This document shows positions 25,607 to 34,916 of a stretch of DNA of 64,000 bases, piece by piece (the stretch's first letter is position 1; each line of letters starts with the position of its first letter). Location: the NCBI GenBank assembly GCA_037142435.1, contig JBAXAO010000002.1, positions 1 to 64,000 on the forward strand. Reading direction: 5' to 3'. The DNA comes from CAIMZW01 sp037142435. GTDB lineage: Bacteria > Actinomycetota > Actinomycetes > Nanopelagicales > Nanopelagicaceae. A program made the position numbers and the translations under genes. The notes under the pieces are model-generated. The model was not told where the DNA came from. It saw nothing but the letters and a program-made list of their open reading frames with translations, and ran no database searches.

Positions 25607-26884
25607 GTGACTGTTCAAACCGCCACGAATTTCGATGTAGCAAACCCCAGCTTGGCCGCCGAAGGAAAAAAGCGGATTGAATGGGCTGAGCGCAATATGC
25701 CGGTCTTGGCACAGATTCGTGCTCGATTTGAAAAGGAACAACCTTTTGTTGGTATTCGTATTGCAGCCTGCATGCATGTCACTACCGAGACGGCCAACCT
25801 CATGCGCGCATTAAAAGCCGGTGGAGCCGAGCTTGCGCTCTGCGCATCAAATCCGTTATCGACTCAAGATGACACTGCCGCTGCTCTTGTCTCCGAATTT
25901 GGAATCAGCGTTTTCGCTCGCAACGCAGTTGACCGCGATGGCTATTACCGCCACATCAATGCTGCACTCGATATTAAGCCTCACTTGGTTTTCGACGATG
26001 GCTGCGACTTGGTAAATACCTTGCATACCACTCGTACTGAATTAATCGATGGCATCATCGGCGGCTGCGAAGAAACCACCACCGGAGTCATTCGATTGAG
26101 CCAGATGACCAAAGATGGCGCTCTTAAGTTTCCTATGATCGCGGTTAACGACACCGATACAAAGCATATGTTCGATAATCGCTTCGGTACCGGACAGTCA
26201 ACACTTGATGCAATTTTCCGCTCTACCAACTCGCTCATCGCCGGCAAGATATTTGTCGTAGCCGGTTTTGGATATTGCGGCAAAGGTGTGGCCGAACGTG
26301 CCAAGGGACTTGGCGCAGATGTCATCGTTACTGAAATCGATCCCACTAAGGCGCTCGATGCCATGATGCAGGGATATCGCGTCATGCCTATGACAGAAGC
26401 TGCCGCGCTTGGCGACTTCTTTGTAACTGTCACCGGCAATCGCGATGTACTTCGCGAAGAACATTTTGCGGTCATGAAGGATGGCGCCATCTTGGCTAAC
26501 GCTGGTCACTTCGATATTGAGATCGATGTTGCTTGGCTAGAGCAAAATGCCGCTGAAAAGCACAACAAGATTCGCCACCAAACCGATGAATATCAACTAG
26601 CCGATGGCCGCCGCATTTTGCTTTTGGCCGAAGGTCGTTTAGTAAACCTAGGCGCCGCTGAAGGACACCCGGCCTCTGTTATGGATATGTCTTTCTCGGA
26701 TCAAGCGCTGACCGCAGAATGGCTGCTCAAGATGGCCAGTCAGCTTTCGGCCGGCCTGCACAACGTTCCTACTGAAATCGATAAGGAAGTTGCCAGGCTT
26801 AAGCTGGAAAGCATGGGCGGAAAGATCGACAAGCTCACTGCCGCTCAGGACTTGTATTTGAACTCTTGGGAGCACGGTAGCTAA
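25607..26884 (+). CDS. sahH: S-adenosylhomocysteinase, short (archaeal/Thermotoga-like) type
   Basis: Hydrolyses S-adenosylhomocysteine to adenosine and homocysteine, closing the methyl cycle. The substrate and NAD regions are clear: CMHVTTETANL, the loop GFGYCGKGVAERAKGLGA, and GHFDIEID. At 425 residues it is some 60-70 shorter than the mycobacterial enzyme, and it ends in LYLNSWEHGS rather than the HYRY-type tail, which is the pattern of the short archaeal/Thermotoga class. The GTG start at 25607 has AGGAG upstream. The stop overlaps the mtrA ATG by one base. Position beside manB and mtrA is the usual actinobacterial one. Confidence 0.93.
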   Translation: MTVQTATNFDVANPSLAAEGKKRIEWAERNMPVLAQIRARFEKEQPFVGIRIAACMHVTTETANLMRALKAGGAELALCASNPLSTQDDTAAALVSEFGISVFARNAVDRDGYYRHINAALDIKPHLVFDDGCDLVNTLHTTRTELIDGIIGGCEETTTGVIRLSQMTKDGALKFPMIAVNDTDTKHMFDNRFGTGQSTLDAIFRSTNSLIAGKIFVVAGFGYCGKGVAERAKGLGADVIVTEIDPTKALDAMMQGYRVMPMTEAAALGDFFVTVTGNRDVLREEHFAVMKDGAILANAGHFDIEIDVAWLEQNAAEKHNKIRHQTDEYQLADGRRILLLAEGRLVNLGAAEGHPASVMDMSFSDQALTAEWLLKMASQLSAGLHNVPTEIDKEVARLKLESMGGKIDKLTAAQDLYLNSWEHGS

Positions 26885-27573
26885 TGACCCTGATCATGGT
26901 CGTTGATGACGACCAAGATTTGGCAGAAATGTTAGGCATCGTTCTTAACGGTGCCGGGTTTGAAGTGGATTTGGTAAGTCGCGGTGATGAGGTCATGGAT
27001 CTCTTTCGCGCTCAAACTCCAGATTTAGTTCTTTTAGATGTGATGCTGCCCGGAATGACTGGCATTGAAGTCTGTCGTGAGATTCGGGCCGAATCCATGG
27101 TGCCCATCGTGATGTTGACCGCCAAAGGTGATACTCACGATGTTGTTCTTGGTTTGGAAGCTGGCGCCGATGATTACATGGTTAAACCTTTCAACCCGTC
27201 AGAACTCGTGGCACGAATCAAAACCCGATTGCGGCGTCAGATCTCCGAGAGTGCCGGCGGGCTAAAGATCGGCGACATCGCGATCGATCAATTGGCGCAT
27301 TCCATCATGCGCGAAGGAAAGGTCATCCCACTCACTCGTCTGGAATTCGATTTACTCGTAGCTCTTGCAAAAGAACCAGGTCGAGTATTTACGCGCGAAG
27401 CTCTCCTCAACGAAGTTTGGGGTTATCGACATGCAACGGACACTCGTCTTGTTAACGTTCACGTGCAGCGCTTGCGTTCGAAAGTCGAACAAGATCCAGA
27501 AAATCCCGAACTCATTGTCACCGTTCGTGGCGTTGGTTATAAGGCAGGAGTTCCTGGAACGAAAGAACAATGA
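26884..27573 (+). CDS. mtrA: MtrA response regulator (OmpR family)
   Basis: DNA-binding regulator of cell-wall and division genes in actinobacteria. The receiver domain has acidic residues near 8-10, phosphoacceptor Asp52 in LLDVMLPG, and Lys101 in MVKPF. The C-terminal winged helix includes LTRLEFDLLVALA and VHVQRLRSKVE. At 229 residues it has normal length and is close to known MtrA across its whole span. It overlaps the kinase gene mtrB by 4 bases. Confidence 0.94.
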   Translation: MTLIMVVDDDQDLAEMLGIVLNGAGFEVDLVSRGDEVMDLFRAQTPDLVLLDVMLPGMTGIEVCREIRAESMVPIVMLTAKGDTHDVVLGLEAGADDYMVKPFNPSELVARIKTRLRRQISESAGGLKIGDIAIDQLAHSIMREGKVIPLTRLEFDLLVALAKEPGRVFTREALLNEVWGYRHATDTRLVNVHVQRLRSKVEQDPENPELIVTVRGVGYKAGVPGTKEQ

Positions 27574-29144
27574 GTTCACAGAAACGACCGTGGCGAAACT
27601 CGCTGGTATGGCGCGTTACAGGAAACAGCGTTCTTTTATCTTTGGGCATTATTTGGCTGGTCGGTTCGGCCCTCTTTAGTCAGATCTCAACCGGAATTTT
27701 CGAAGAAAAATTATCTAACTCGATTTCCGATAGCCAGTCCTCGTTGAGATCTATTCAAGTTCAATTGGCTGTTGCACAATTTCAAAATGATGCCGGTATC
27801 AGGAAGATCGTCGACCAAATGATTTCAGTGGCTTCGATCAGCGGAAATACCGCTGGACGAGAAGTTGCGCTCTTGCATTTCCCAGTCGTTCGTCCAGTGA
27901 AAAACAATTATGAAAGAACTTCAAATCTCCTCTCCACGAAATCAATACCAGAAGCATTTCGCACCAAAGTGAGAACTGCATCTGGATTGCAATGGTCTCG
28001 GACAAAGATTGTTTTCTTAGGCGGGGAAAAGGTAAATGGCATTGCCGTAGGCGGCACGGTCGAGATTCCTAATTCGGGTACTTACGAACTTTATTTCCTC
28101 TATGGGCTTACTAGCCAAGAGAACACTTTAACCCTCATTCGAAACGCCCTGTGGTTCACTGGCTTGGCGCTTATTTTTCTCATCGGACTTGTCACTTGGC
28201 TGGTTATTAGGCAGGTCGTCATACCGGTACGTGAAGCTGCCGAGATCGCCGAGCAGTTATCAGCAGGTGATCTGGGTCGACGTATGGAAGTTCATGGCGA
28301 GAACGAAATTGCTCGCCTGGGAATCTCTTTCAACGAGATGGCTCTGTCTATGCAACAACAAATCTCACGCCTGGAAAATCTCTCGCGGCTTCAGCAACGT
28401 TTCGTTTCGGATGTCTCTCACGAATTGCGGACTCCGCTCACAACCATCCGGATGGCCTCTGAAGTTATCTACGCTTCTCGGAGCACCTTCAGCACCAAAG
28501 TGGCTCGTAGCGCTGAACTATTGATCGCTCAGATCGATCGCTTTGAACGCCTGCTTGCCGATCTTCTTGAAGTTAGTCGCTTTGACGCCGAAGCAGCCGT
28601 AATGGTGATCGAACCCGTGGACATTGTGCAGTTGCTACGAAGAACTGTGGATTACCTTCACCCCAGCCGCGAGCGCATCATCAACATTATTTCGGATGAA
28701 GATTCAATTCTGGTTGATGCGGATACTCGAAGAATCGAGCGAATCTTTCGCAACCTCATTACAAATGCGATCGATCATTGCGAAGAGAGGCCAGTCGATA
28801 TCACCATTGTCGAAAGCGATGATGCTGTTGCCGTTGGAGTTCGCGACTATGGAGTGGGATTCCAAGAAAAGGATTCGCATAGACTTTTCGATCGATTCTG
28901 GCGAGCCGATCCCGCCCGCGCACGTGTACGAGGTGGAACCGGACTCGGACTTTCGATTGCGTTGGAGGATGCAAAATTGCACCACGGAACACTGGAGGCT
29001 TGGGGCCGGCTCCGGCGAGGTGCACATTTTGTTCTGACCATTCCCAAAGTCGCTGGTATTGAAATGGCTACGCATCCCATCTCGGTTGTTCCCGAGTCCG
29101 AGCTCTCCACAATTGTTAACCCTGAGGATTCTGAAGAATTGTAA
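27570..29144 (+). CDS. mtrB: MtrB sensor histidine kinase
   Basis: Membrane kinase partner of MtrA, 524 residues. It has an N-terminal membrane helix, an extracytoplasmic sensor of about 150 residues, a second helix near residues 190-210 and a HAMP domain. The HisKA box SHELRTPLTTIRM has phosphoacceptor His284, and the ATPase domain has an N box (NLITNAIDH) and a G box (GGTGLGLSI). The extracytoplasmic lipoprotein gene lpqB, which normally follows and modulates MtrB, is missing: comF starts 18 bases later. Confidence 0.93.
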   Translation: MSSQKRPWRNSLVWRVTGNSVLLSLGIIWLVGSALFSQISTGIFEEKLSNSISDSQSSLRSIQVQLAVAQFQNDAGIRKIVDQMISVASISGNTAGREVALLHFPVVRPVKNNYERTSNLLSTKSIPEAFRTKVRTASGLQWSRTKIVFLGGEKVNGIAVGGTVEIPNSGTYELYFLYGLTSQENTLTLIRNALWFTGLALIFLIGLVTWLVIRQVVIPVREAAEIAEQLSAGDLGRRMEVHGENEIARLGISFNEMALSMQQQISRLENLSRLQQRFVSDVSHELRTPLTTIRMASEVIYASRSTFSTKVARSAELLIAQIDRFERLLADLLEVSRFDAEAAVMVIEPVDIVQLLRRTVDYLHPSRERIINIISDEDSILVDADTRRIERIFRNLITNAIDHCEERPVDITIVESDDAVAVGVRDYGVGFQEKDSHRLFDRFWRADPARARVRGGTGLGLSIALEDAKLHHGTLEAWGRLRRGAHFVLTIPKVAGIEMATHPISVVPESELSTIVNPEDSEEL

Positions 29145-29162
29145 ATTCGCCAGACTGCGCTC

Positions 29163-29837
29163 GTGCTTTCAGATCTTCGCGCATTGTCGAGTCTTATATT
29201 TCCGATCTCATGCATTGGATGCGGTCAACCTCAAAGTGACATCTGCCCACGGTGCGCGGTGCTCTGGAAAGTGCAACCAATAGTTTCGACTCTAGATTCG
29301 ATCCCTATTTCTTTCACCGCTCGATATCAACCTATAGTCCAGCGCTTTATATTGGCTGCCAAAGAACAAGGCTCCACGGTGGCGCGAGATGCGTTGGCGC
29401 AATCCATGGCACGTTCCCTTCGGGTGCTTATGGCCAAGGTTCAGGTTGAAAAGGTGTTACTCGTCCCCATCCCTTCCCATCGTGCGGCTATTCGCTCTCG
29501 CGGCCGGGACCATGCCCGACTTCTCTCCCAGGCGGTCTCCGAGCGATTCGGCTCGGAGGTCGGTCTGGCTCCGGCCCTTCGTGTTAATCGCCGCGTCGTC
29601 GACCAAACCGGTTTGAGCCACGAGCAACGCGCAGCCAACCTAGCTGGGGCATTTACAGCCGATTCACAGTTGATCAGAGGGAAAGTCGAGGTGGCACTGG
29701 TTATGGTGGATGATGTGATTACCAGCGGCTCCAGCCTTCGAGAAGGGGCGAGAGCCCTTACCAGCGCCGGTTGCCCGCCTATCGCCGCCATCGCCGCATG
29801 TGCGAGTGCTCGTTTTTTGCCAATACGATTGCCCTAG
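29163..29837 (+). CDS. ComF-family phosphoribosyltransferase-like protein
   Basis: A 224-residue protein with an N-terminal zinc-ribbon-like part (CIGCGQPQSDICPRC) and a PRTase domain with the PRPP loop VMVDDVITSGSS near residues 180-191. ComF proteins act in DNA uptake in naturally competent bacteria, but many actinobacteria carry the gene with no proven role. GTG 29163 is the only start that keeps the zinc motif and follows mtrB closely. In mycobacteria hpf sits between this gene and secA; here it does not. Confidence 0.85.
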   Translation: MLSDLRALSSLIFPISCIGCGQPQSDICPRCAVLWKVQPIVSTLDSIPISFTARYQPIVQRFILAAKEQGSTVARDALAQSMARSLRVLMAKVQVEKVLLVPIPSHRAAIRSRGRDHARLLSQAVSERFGSEVGLAPALRVNRRVVDQTGLSHEQRAANLAGAFTADSQLIRGKVEVALVMVDDVITSGSSLREGARALTSAGCPPIAAIAACASARFLPIRLP

Positions 29838-29901
29838 AGAATTACCCCTATTGACGACTAGCCCCATCCCGGGCTGGTTCGAAGCTTACGAAAGAGGATT
29901 T

Positions 29902-32583
29902 GTGGTCGCGTTACTAGACAAGGTGTTACGTGCTGGCGAAGGCCGGGCAATTCGCAATCTCGAGAAGATTGCCGTCGCAGTCAACGCTCAGGAAGCCAAG
30001 ATTTCTGCCCTCTCCGATGAGGATCTGCGGGGTATGACCGAAACTTTCCGCGCTCGCCTTGACGCTGGCGAAACCCTCGACGATCTGCTTCCCGAAGCTT
30101 TTGCCTGCGTTCGCGAGGCTGCCAAGCGCACCTTGGGCCAACGCCACTATGACGTGCAGATTATGGGGGGAGCCGCTCTCCATCAGGGAAATATCGCAGA
30201 AATGCGAACTGGTGAAGGAAAGACTTTGGTCGCTACTTTGCCTTCATATCTCAATGCCCTTAGCGGTAAAGGTGTGCACGTTGTCACCGTTAACGATTAT
30301 CTAGCCGAGCGCGATAGCGAATGGATGGGTCGTATCCATCGATTCTTGGGTCTCAAAGTCGGTGTCATTCTCTCCAACATGTCGCCGATCGAACGACGCG
30401 AGGCGTATGCCGCAGATATCACTTACGGCACCAACAATGAATTTGGTTTTGATTACCTGCGCGACAACATGGCGTGGACTCTCGAGGATTGCGTGCAGCG
30501 CGTTCACAACTTTGCTGTTGTTGATGAAGTTGACTCCATCTTGATTGACGAAGCACGTACGCCATTGATCATCAGCGGTCCGGCCGATAAGGCCACCAAG
30601 TGGTACCTTGAATTTGCCAACATTGCTGGCAAACTCGATCGCGATGTTCATTATGAAGTCGATGAGAAGAAGCGCACCGTAGGCATTTTGGAAGATGGTG
30701 TCACCAAGGTCGAAGAATTACTTGGCATTGAAAACTTGTACGAATCTGTCAATACTCCAATGATCGGCTATCTCAACAATGCCGTACGTGCCAAGGAACT
30801 TTTCAAGCGCGATAAAGATTATGTAGTCATGAGCGGGGAACTCTTGATCGTCGACGAGCACACTGGTCGTATCTTGGCCGGGCGTCGATACAACGAAGGT
30901 CTTCACCAAGCGTTAGAAGCCAAAGAGCGCGTCGAGATTAAAGATGAAAACCAAACCTTGGCCACCATTACGCTGCAGAACTACTTCCGTCTCTACAAGC
31001 GGCTTTCAGGCATGACCGGTACTGCCATGACCGAGGCCGCCGAATTAATGCAGATTTACAAACTAGGCGTTATTCCAATCCCCACCAACAAGCCCATGCA
31101 ACGTGAAGATAAATCCGACTTAATTTACAAATCCGAAGCCGGAAAGTTCATCGCAGTAGCCGATGACATTGCCGAACGCCATCGCAAAGGACAACCTGTT
31201 CTCGTTGGTACTGTCAGCGTCGAAAAATCTGAAGAATTGGCGCACTTGCTTACCAAGCGCGGTATTCCGCATGAAGTCCTTAATGCAAAGCAACACGAGC
31301 GCGAAGCTGCGATTATCGCGCGCGCCGGTTCTATCGGAGCTGTAACCGTTGCAACAAATATGGCCGGTCGTGGTACCGACATCATGCTGGGCGGCAACCC
31401 CGAATTTATGACTGACTTCGAACTCCAACGTCGTGGGCTTAATCCTGTAGATACTCCCGAGGACTACGAAGCAGCCTGGGCTCCCGAACTTGCCAAGCAA
31501 AAAGCGGCCGTTGCGCGCGAGCATGAAGAAGTTGTTGCGCTTGGTGGTCTCTATGTTCTAGGAACCGAGCGCCACGAATCTCGACGTATCGATAACCAGT
31601 TGCGTGGACGATCTGGTCGCCAAGGCGATCCCGGTGAATCCCGTTTCTATCTTTCGCTACAAGACGATCTCATGCGTCGATTCAATTCGGGCATGGTCGA
31701 ACGCTTCCTCGGTGCTGCCGGAATTCCAGAGGAAGTACCTCTCGAATCCAAGATCGTTTCCAATGCAATTCGCTCCGCGCAAACCCAAGTTGAATCCCTC
31801 AACTTTGAAATGCGTAAGAATGTTTTGAAGTACGACGACGTCATGAACCGTCAGCGCGAAGTTGTCTATCGTGAGCGCCGCGAAGTACTTGAAGGCGCAG
31901 ATATCAAAGATCAGGTTCAGATCTTCATGACCGACACTCTGACCGCGTACGTTCAGGCCGCTACTGCTGAAGGTTATGCCGAAGATTGGGACCTAGAGAC
32001 TCTCTGGACGGCTCTGCGCGCTCTTTATCCCATTAGTTTGAGCATCGAAAGCGTCCTGCAAGAAGTTGGTGGCGCTGAAGGTCTTGATCAAGATTTCCTT
32101 CTGCATAAGGTCTTGGAAGATGCCCAGAACGCCTATAACTCTCGGGAAGATGGACTTACCCCAGATGTTATGCGTGAACTCGAGCGCAAAGTATTGCTCT
32201 CTGTTCTCGACCGTAAATGGCGCGAGCACCTTTACGAGATGGATTATTTACAAGAGGGAATCGGCTTGCGGGCTATGGCTCAGCGCGATCCACTCGTCGA
32301 ATACCAGCGCGAAGGTTATGACCTCTTCTCGGCCATGATGGATTCCATCAAGGAGGAGCTCGTTGGTTTTGTTTTCAATGTCGAGGTTCAAGTTGAAGCA
32401 GATTCTCACGAAGTTGCCGCGAAGGGCATTGAAATTCCCAAGGCCGAAGTTAATCAGCTCCGCTATTCAGCAGCAGATGTTGACGGTGAAGTAAAACAAA
32501 CCGGCGGCACTAGCCGAAATGCACCATGTCCATGTGGCTCTGGCCGCAAGTACAAGCGTTGCCACGGAGCAGCTAACTCCTAA
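29902..32583 (+). CDS. secA: Preprotein translocase ATPase SecA
   Basis: Motor of the Sec export pathway, 893 residues. The DEAD motor has MRTGEGKTLVATLP (Walker A), VVDEVDSILIDEART and the second motor motif GRSGRQGDPG; the tail ends in the zinc SEC-C motif CPCGSGRKYKRCHG. I chose GTG 29902 because the protein then begins VVALLDKVLRAGEG, as SecA1 does, and AAAGAGGA precedes it. The frame is open upstream to 29800 inside comF, but that extension has no family match. The stop shares bases with the stop of the convergent gene (CTAA). Confidence 0.96.
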   Translation: MVALLDKVLRAGEGRAIRNLEKIAVAVNAQEAKISALSDEDLRGMTETFRARLDAGETLDDLLPEAFACVREAAKRTLGQRHYDVQIMGGAALHQGNIAEMRTGEGKTLVATLPSYLNALSGKGVHVVTVNDYLAERDSEWMGRIHRFLGLKVGVILSNMSPIERREAYAADITYGTNNEFGFDYLRDNMAWTLEDCVQRVHNFAVVDEVDSILIDEARTPLIISGPADKATKWYLEFANIAGKLDRDVHYEVDEKKRTVGILEDGVTKVEELLGIENLYESVNTPMIGYLNNAVRAKELFKRDKDYVVMSGELLIVDEHTGRILAGRRYNEGLHQALEAKERVEIKDENQTLATITLQNYFRLYKRLSGMTGTAMTEAAELMQIYKLGVIPIPTNKPMQREDKSDLIYKSEAGKFIAVADDIAERHRKGQPVLVGTVSVEKSEELAHLLTKRGIPHEVLNAKQHEREAAIIARAGSIGAVTVATNMAGRGTDIMLGGNPEFMTDFELQRRGLNPVDTPEDYEAAWAPELAKQKAAVAREHEEVVALGGLYVLGTERHESRRIDNQLRGRSGRQGDPGESRFYLSLQDDLMRRFNSGMVERFLGAAGIPEEVPLESKIVSNAIRSAQTQVESLNFEMRKNVLKYDDVMNRQREVVYRERREVLEGADIKDQVQIFMTDTLTAYVQAATAEGYAEDWDLETLWTALRALYPISLSIESVLQEVGGAEGLDQDFLLHKVLEDAQNAYNSREDGLTPDVMRELERKVLLSVLDRKWREHLYEMDYLQEGIGLRAMAQRDPLVEYQREGYDLFSAMMDSIKEELVGFVFNVEVQVEADSHEVAAKGIEIPKAEVNQLRYSAADVDGEVKQTGGTSRNAPCPCGSGRKYKRCHGAANS

Positions 32584-33119
32584 AGCAGGATCATCTCGGT
32601 ACACAGCCACCGCTTGTCGACGCCTTCAAATCGTAGGGCAAGTGAACGCACTCGCTCATTGATGCGCAAGGTGACCGTTGATTCGCAGACGCCATCGATG
32701 GGCTCGGAGAGGTAGATCTTGCGCACTCGCGGGATCTCTTTCATGCTTCCAGATTTACGCACTAGCTGGGCGTGCACGCTGCGATGGCACCACCGCGCTA
32801 ACTGCATGGGATGTCTACGTCCGCCCCAGATTTCAACTATAGAAATAACAAAGCGCTCGACCCATTCTTCAAGTTGAGGTAATTCCGAGGCAGAGCTGGG
32901 CTGCGGTGCAAAGTCTCGATCATCGCTCTCTCCTGCATATGTGTTTGGAGTAGGAACTAAGTAAAGTTTTTTAGGGATCGTTTGTGGTGCGCGTTCGATC
33001 TCTTCGGAGAGGTAAAGAGCTAAAGCTGGATGGCTCCACAGCCCAGGGTCAAAAGGACGATCGGAACCGGCTTGTGGCCAAGTAACCGTTGTGGCCCGTA
33101 CTTCGGAATCGCTATTCAT
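32580..33119 (-). CDS. Rv3235-family (DUF6459-like) protein
   Basis: About 179 residues, no membrane segment. A variable N-terminus leads to a conserved C-terminal domain with EEWVERFVISIVEIWGGRR, ARWCHRSVH and LRFEGVDKRWLCTEM. The Trp/Arg pattern and position next to secA match the actinobacterial Rv3235 family, of unknown function. Start ATG 33119 is preferred; a GTG at 33158 would add 13 residues but has no obvious ribosome site. Convergent with secA. Confidence 0.72.
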   Translation of the reverse strand: MNSDSEVRATTVTWPQAGSDRPFDPGLWSHPALALYLSEEIERAPQTIPKKLYLVPTPNTYAGESDDRDFAPQPSSASELPQLEEWVERFVISIVEIWGGRRHPMQLARWCHRSVHAQLVRKSGSMKEIPRVRKIYLSEPIDGVCESTVTLRINERVRSLALRFEGVDKRWLCTEMILL

Positions 33120-33253
33120 GCTCTTACTCAACCGAAGGCGCTGGGCTAGCACCTCCACCGAACGGATGAATTATTTCGATGGCCCGATTACCGTAAGTAA
33201 CCCATGTGGAAAGCGGTCGAACTCATTAGCCGCTCTTGACCTATGAATGGCAC

Positions 33254-33856
33254 ATGGTTGATATCAAGAACGTCATTCTCGGCTCTCCACGGACTCGCTT
33301 AGCTGCAGTGCTCATCGCCCTCTCACTTCTCGCCGCGATTGCTATAAGCAGCGCCGCAAATCGGGCAACGTGGGTCTGGTCGGCTGCTCGTGACTTATCG
33401 GCAGGTCACACCATCGCTGCCACGGATCTCAAAGCAGTGAAGGTAAATCTCTATGATTCGGGCGGAAAATACTTATCCTCTGGTTCACCGGTGCTGGGCT
33501 GGCACCTCACCCGCTCGATTCAGATGGGCGAACTCATCCCCGGCGTCGCACTCTCCCGCCAAGGAGCCACTGTGACAACGCAGAGCCTTCCGCTACGAGT
33601 CAGTCGCCCAGATATGCCGATTGATCTGGCACCTGGGCAGCGAGTAGATCTTTATGCACTTTCTCCCACCACAGCACAGGCCACCTTTGACCCACTACTA
33701 GCTTTTGCTAATGCAACCATTGAATCAGTAGATCAGAAATCAAAGGATCTGGGCGGCGATATTGGAATCGTCGTTGCAATACCTAAAAGTGCGATGTTAC
33801 AAGTTGTAGGTGCCATAGCTAGCGCCAGAGTATTGGTGGTTCGCAATGCCTTCTGA
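33254..33856 (+). CDS. SAF-domain membrane protein (CpaB/RcpC-like)
   Basis: A 200-residue protein with one N-terminal membrane helix (about residues 15-35) followed by an SAF domain with ARDLSAGHTIAATDLKAVKV, typical of CpaB/FlgA-like chaperones. It overlaps the following ATPase-like gene by 11 bases. In pilus systems CpaB and CpaE form part of the Flp apparatus, but no pilin or secretion ATPase gene is nearby, so a pilus role is not supported here. ATG 33254 is chosen over 33236; both are possible. Confidence 0.75.
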   Translation: MVDIKNVILGSPRTRLAAVLIALSLLAAIAISSAANRATWVWSAARDLSAGHTIAATDLKAVKVNLYDSGGKYLSSGSPVLGWHLTRSIQMGELIPGVALSRQGATVTTQSLPLRVSRPDMPIDLAPGQRVDLYALSPTTAQATFDPLLAFANATIESVDQKSKDLGGDIGIVVAIPKSAMLQVVGAIASARVLVVRNAF

Positions 33857-34883
33857 AATTCCTCAACTCGAAGTGATTACGGCAATAGCTGAAGTTGAAA
33901 CTGAAGACTTCATCGCACAACTGCTCTTCTCGCAAGGCTGGAACATCATTCATAGGGCGATCGACTTTTCTGGTCTGCTCGTTGCATTAGAAAATCGGCA
34001 TAGCCTCTTGCGCACCGTGGTTATCTATAGTTCTGATCTGCCGAATTTAGATTCAGTACAACTTGCCGAAATCGAAAGTCGATCCTCAGCTTTTTCCATT
34101 ATTTGTATCGATGGAGTGAATATCAACTCTCACGCCGTGATGACGCATATTCGGGGCAAGTTGCGGTTGCCCTTAATCTATCAAAACCAAGCTCCTACGA
34201 AATCAGATAATTTGCCAGTCGCGGCGCCTAAAAAACAAAAGCTCATCACCGTAACCGGAACCGCTGGCTCGCCCGGTCGCAGCCACCTGACTCTTTTATT
34301 GGCCGGATATTTCTCTTGGCGAACACATGTACATGTCATTGATGCCGACCTCAGATCTCCTTCGCTGGCATACATGGCAGGTACCCGTCCAAAGTCGAAT
34401 GAAAGATTTACGTTATCGACGTTGCAGATAGAAAATAAACCTTCGGAATTACCAACGAGCGAAATGAAAGATTTAACTTTTATTGATATCGGAGCCTTAC
34501 CTTCTCTTCGAGAAGTGGTAACTGACCGCAGATGGCATGCTGCGTTCATCAACACCGTTTTGGAACAGACTTCTTCACTTATTTACATTACAAAGAGTTC
34601 AGGTTTAGGTTTACTCCGGCTAGAAAATTTCATCGCCGAATTTCCAATTTTGTTACGAAAGATTCCCATACTTTATGTTCTTAATCAGAGAACCAGTTCT
34701 CGTGAGGATCGGGCTATCGAGGCACGTTTCAACAGTCTCACATCGGGGGAGGCCGCCTTTGTCCTACCTCAGGATCCCAGACCCATTCAGCCCTCCGCCC
34801 CCCGTACCAAGGGCCTGGATCTATTTTCCGGAAGTTCCAAGCTCGCTAAGGAGATTGATAAGATCGCACAATCGATCGCCTAA
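33846..34883 (+). CDS. CpaE/MinD-like ATPase-fold protein with degenerate P-loop
   Basis: A 345-residue protein. Residues 1-110 look like a pseudo-receiver-type alpha/beta domain, followed by a MinD-like domain starting ITVTGTAGSPGRSHLTLLL. Where a Walker A would have GKT or GKS, it reads GRS, and the signature lysine is also absent, so nucleotide hydrolysis is doubtful. Other actinobacterial CpaE-like proteins have a similar GAPGRT loop. VHVIDADLRSPSL gives a Walker A'-like strand. Operon with the SAF protein; pdtaS follows. Confidence 0.7.
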   Translation: MPSEIPQLEVITAIAEVETEDFIAQLLFSQGWNIIHRAIDFSGLLVALENRHSLLRTVVIYSSDLPNLDSVQLAEIESRSSAFSIICIDGVNINSHAVMTHIRGKLRLPLIYQNQAPTKSDNLPVAAPKKQKLITVTGTAGSPGRSHLTLLLAGYFSWRTHVHVIDADLRSPSLAYMAGTRPKSNERFTLSTLQIENKPSELPTSEMKDLTFIDIGALPSLREVVTDRRWHAAFINTVLEQTSSLIYITKSSGLGLLRLENFIAEFPILLRKIPILYVLNQRTSSREDRAIEARFNSLTSGEAAFVLPQDPRPIQPSAPRTKGLDLFSGSSKLAKEIDKIAQSIA

Positions 34884-34916
34884 GCAATGGCTTTGATGCG
34901 GCAGGAGAGGGATGCA

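Noticed and set aside
33254..34883. Start of an Flp/Tad pilus locus (CpaB-like and CpaE-like pair)
   Set aside because: No pilin, CpaF ATPase, TadB/C or prepilin peptidase gene is adjacent, and the ATPase P-loop is degenerate.
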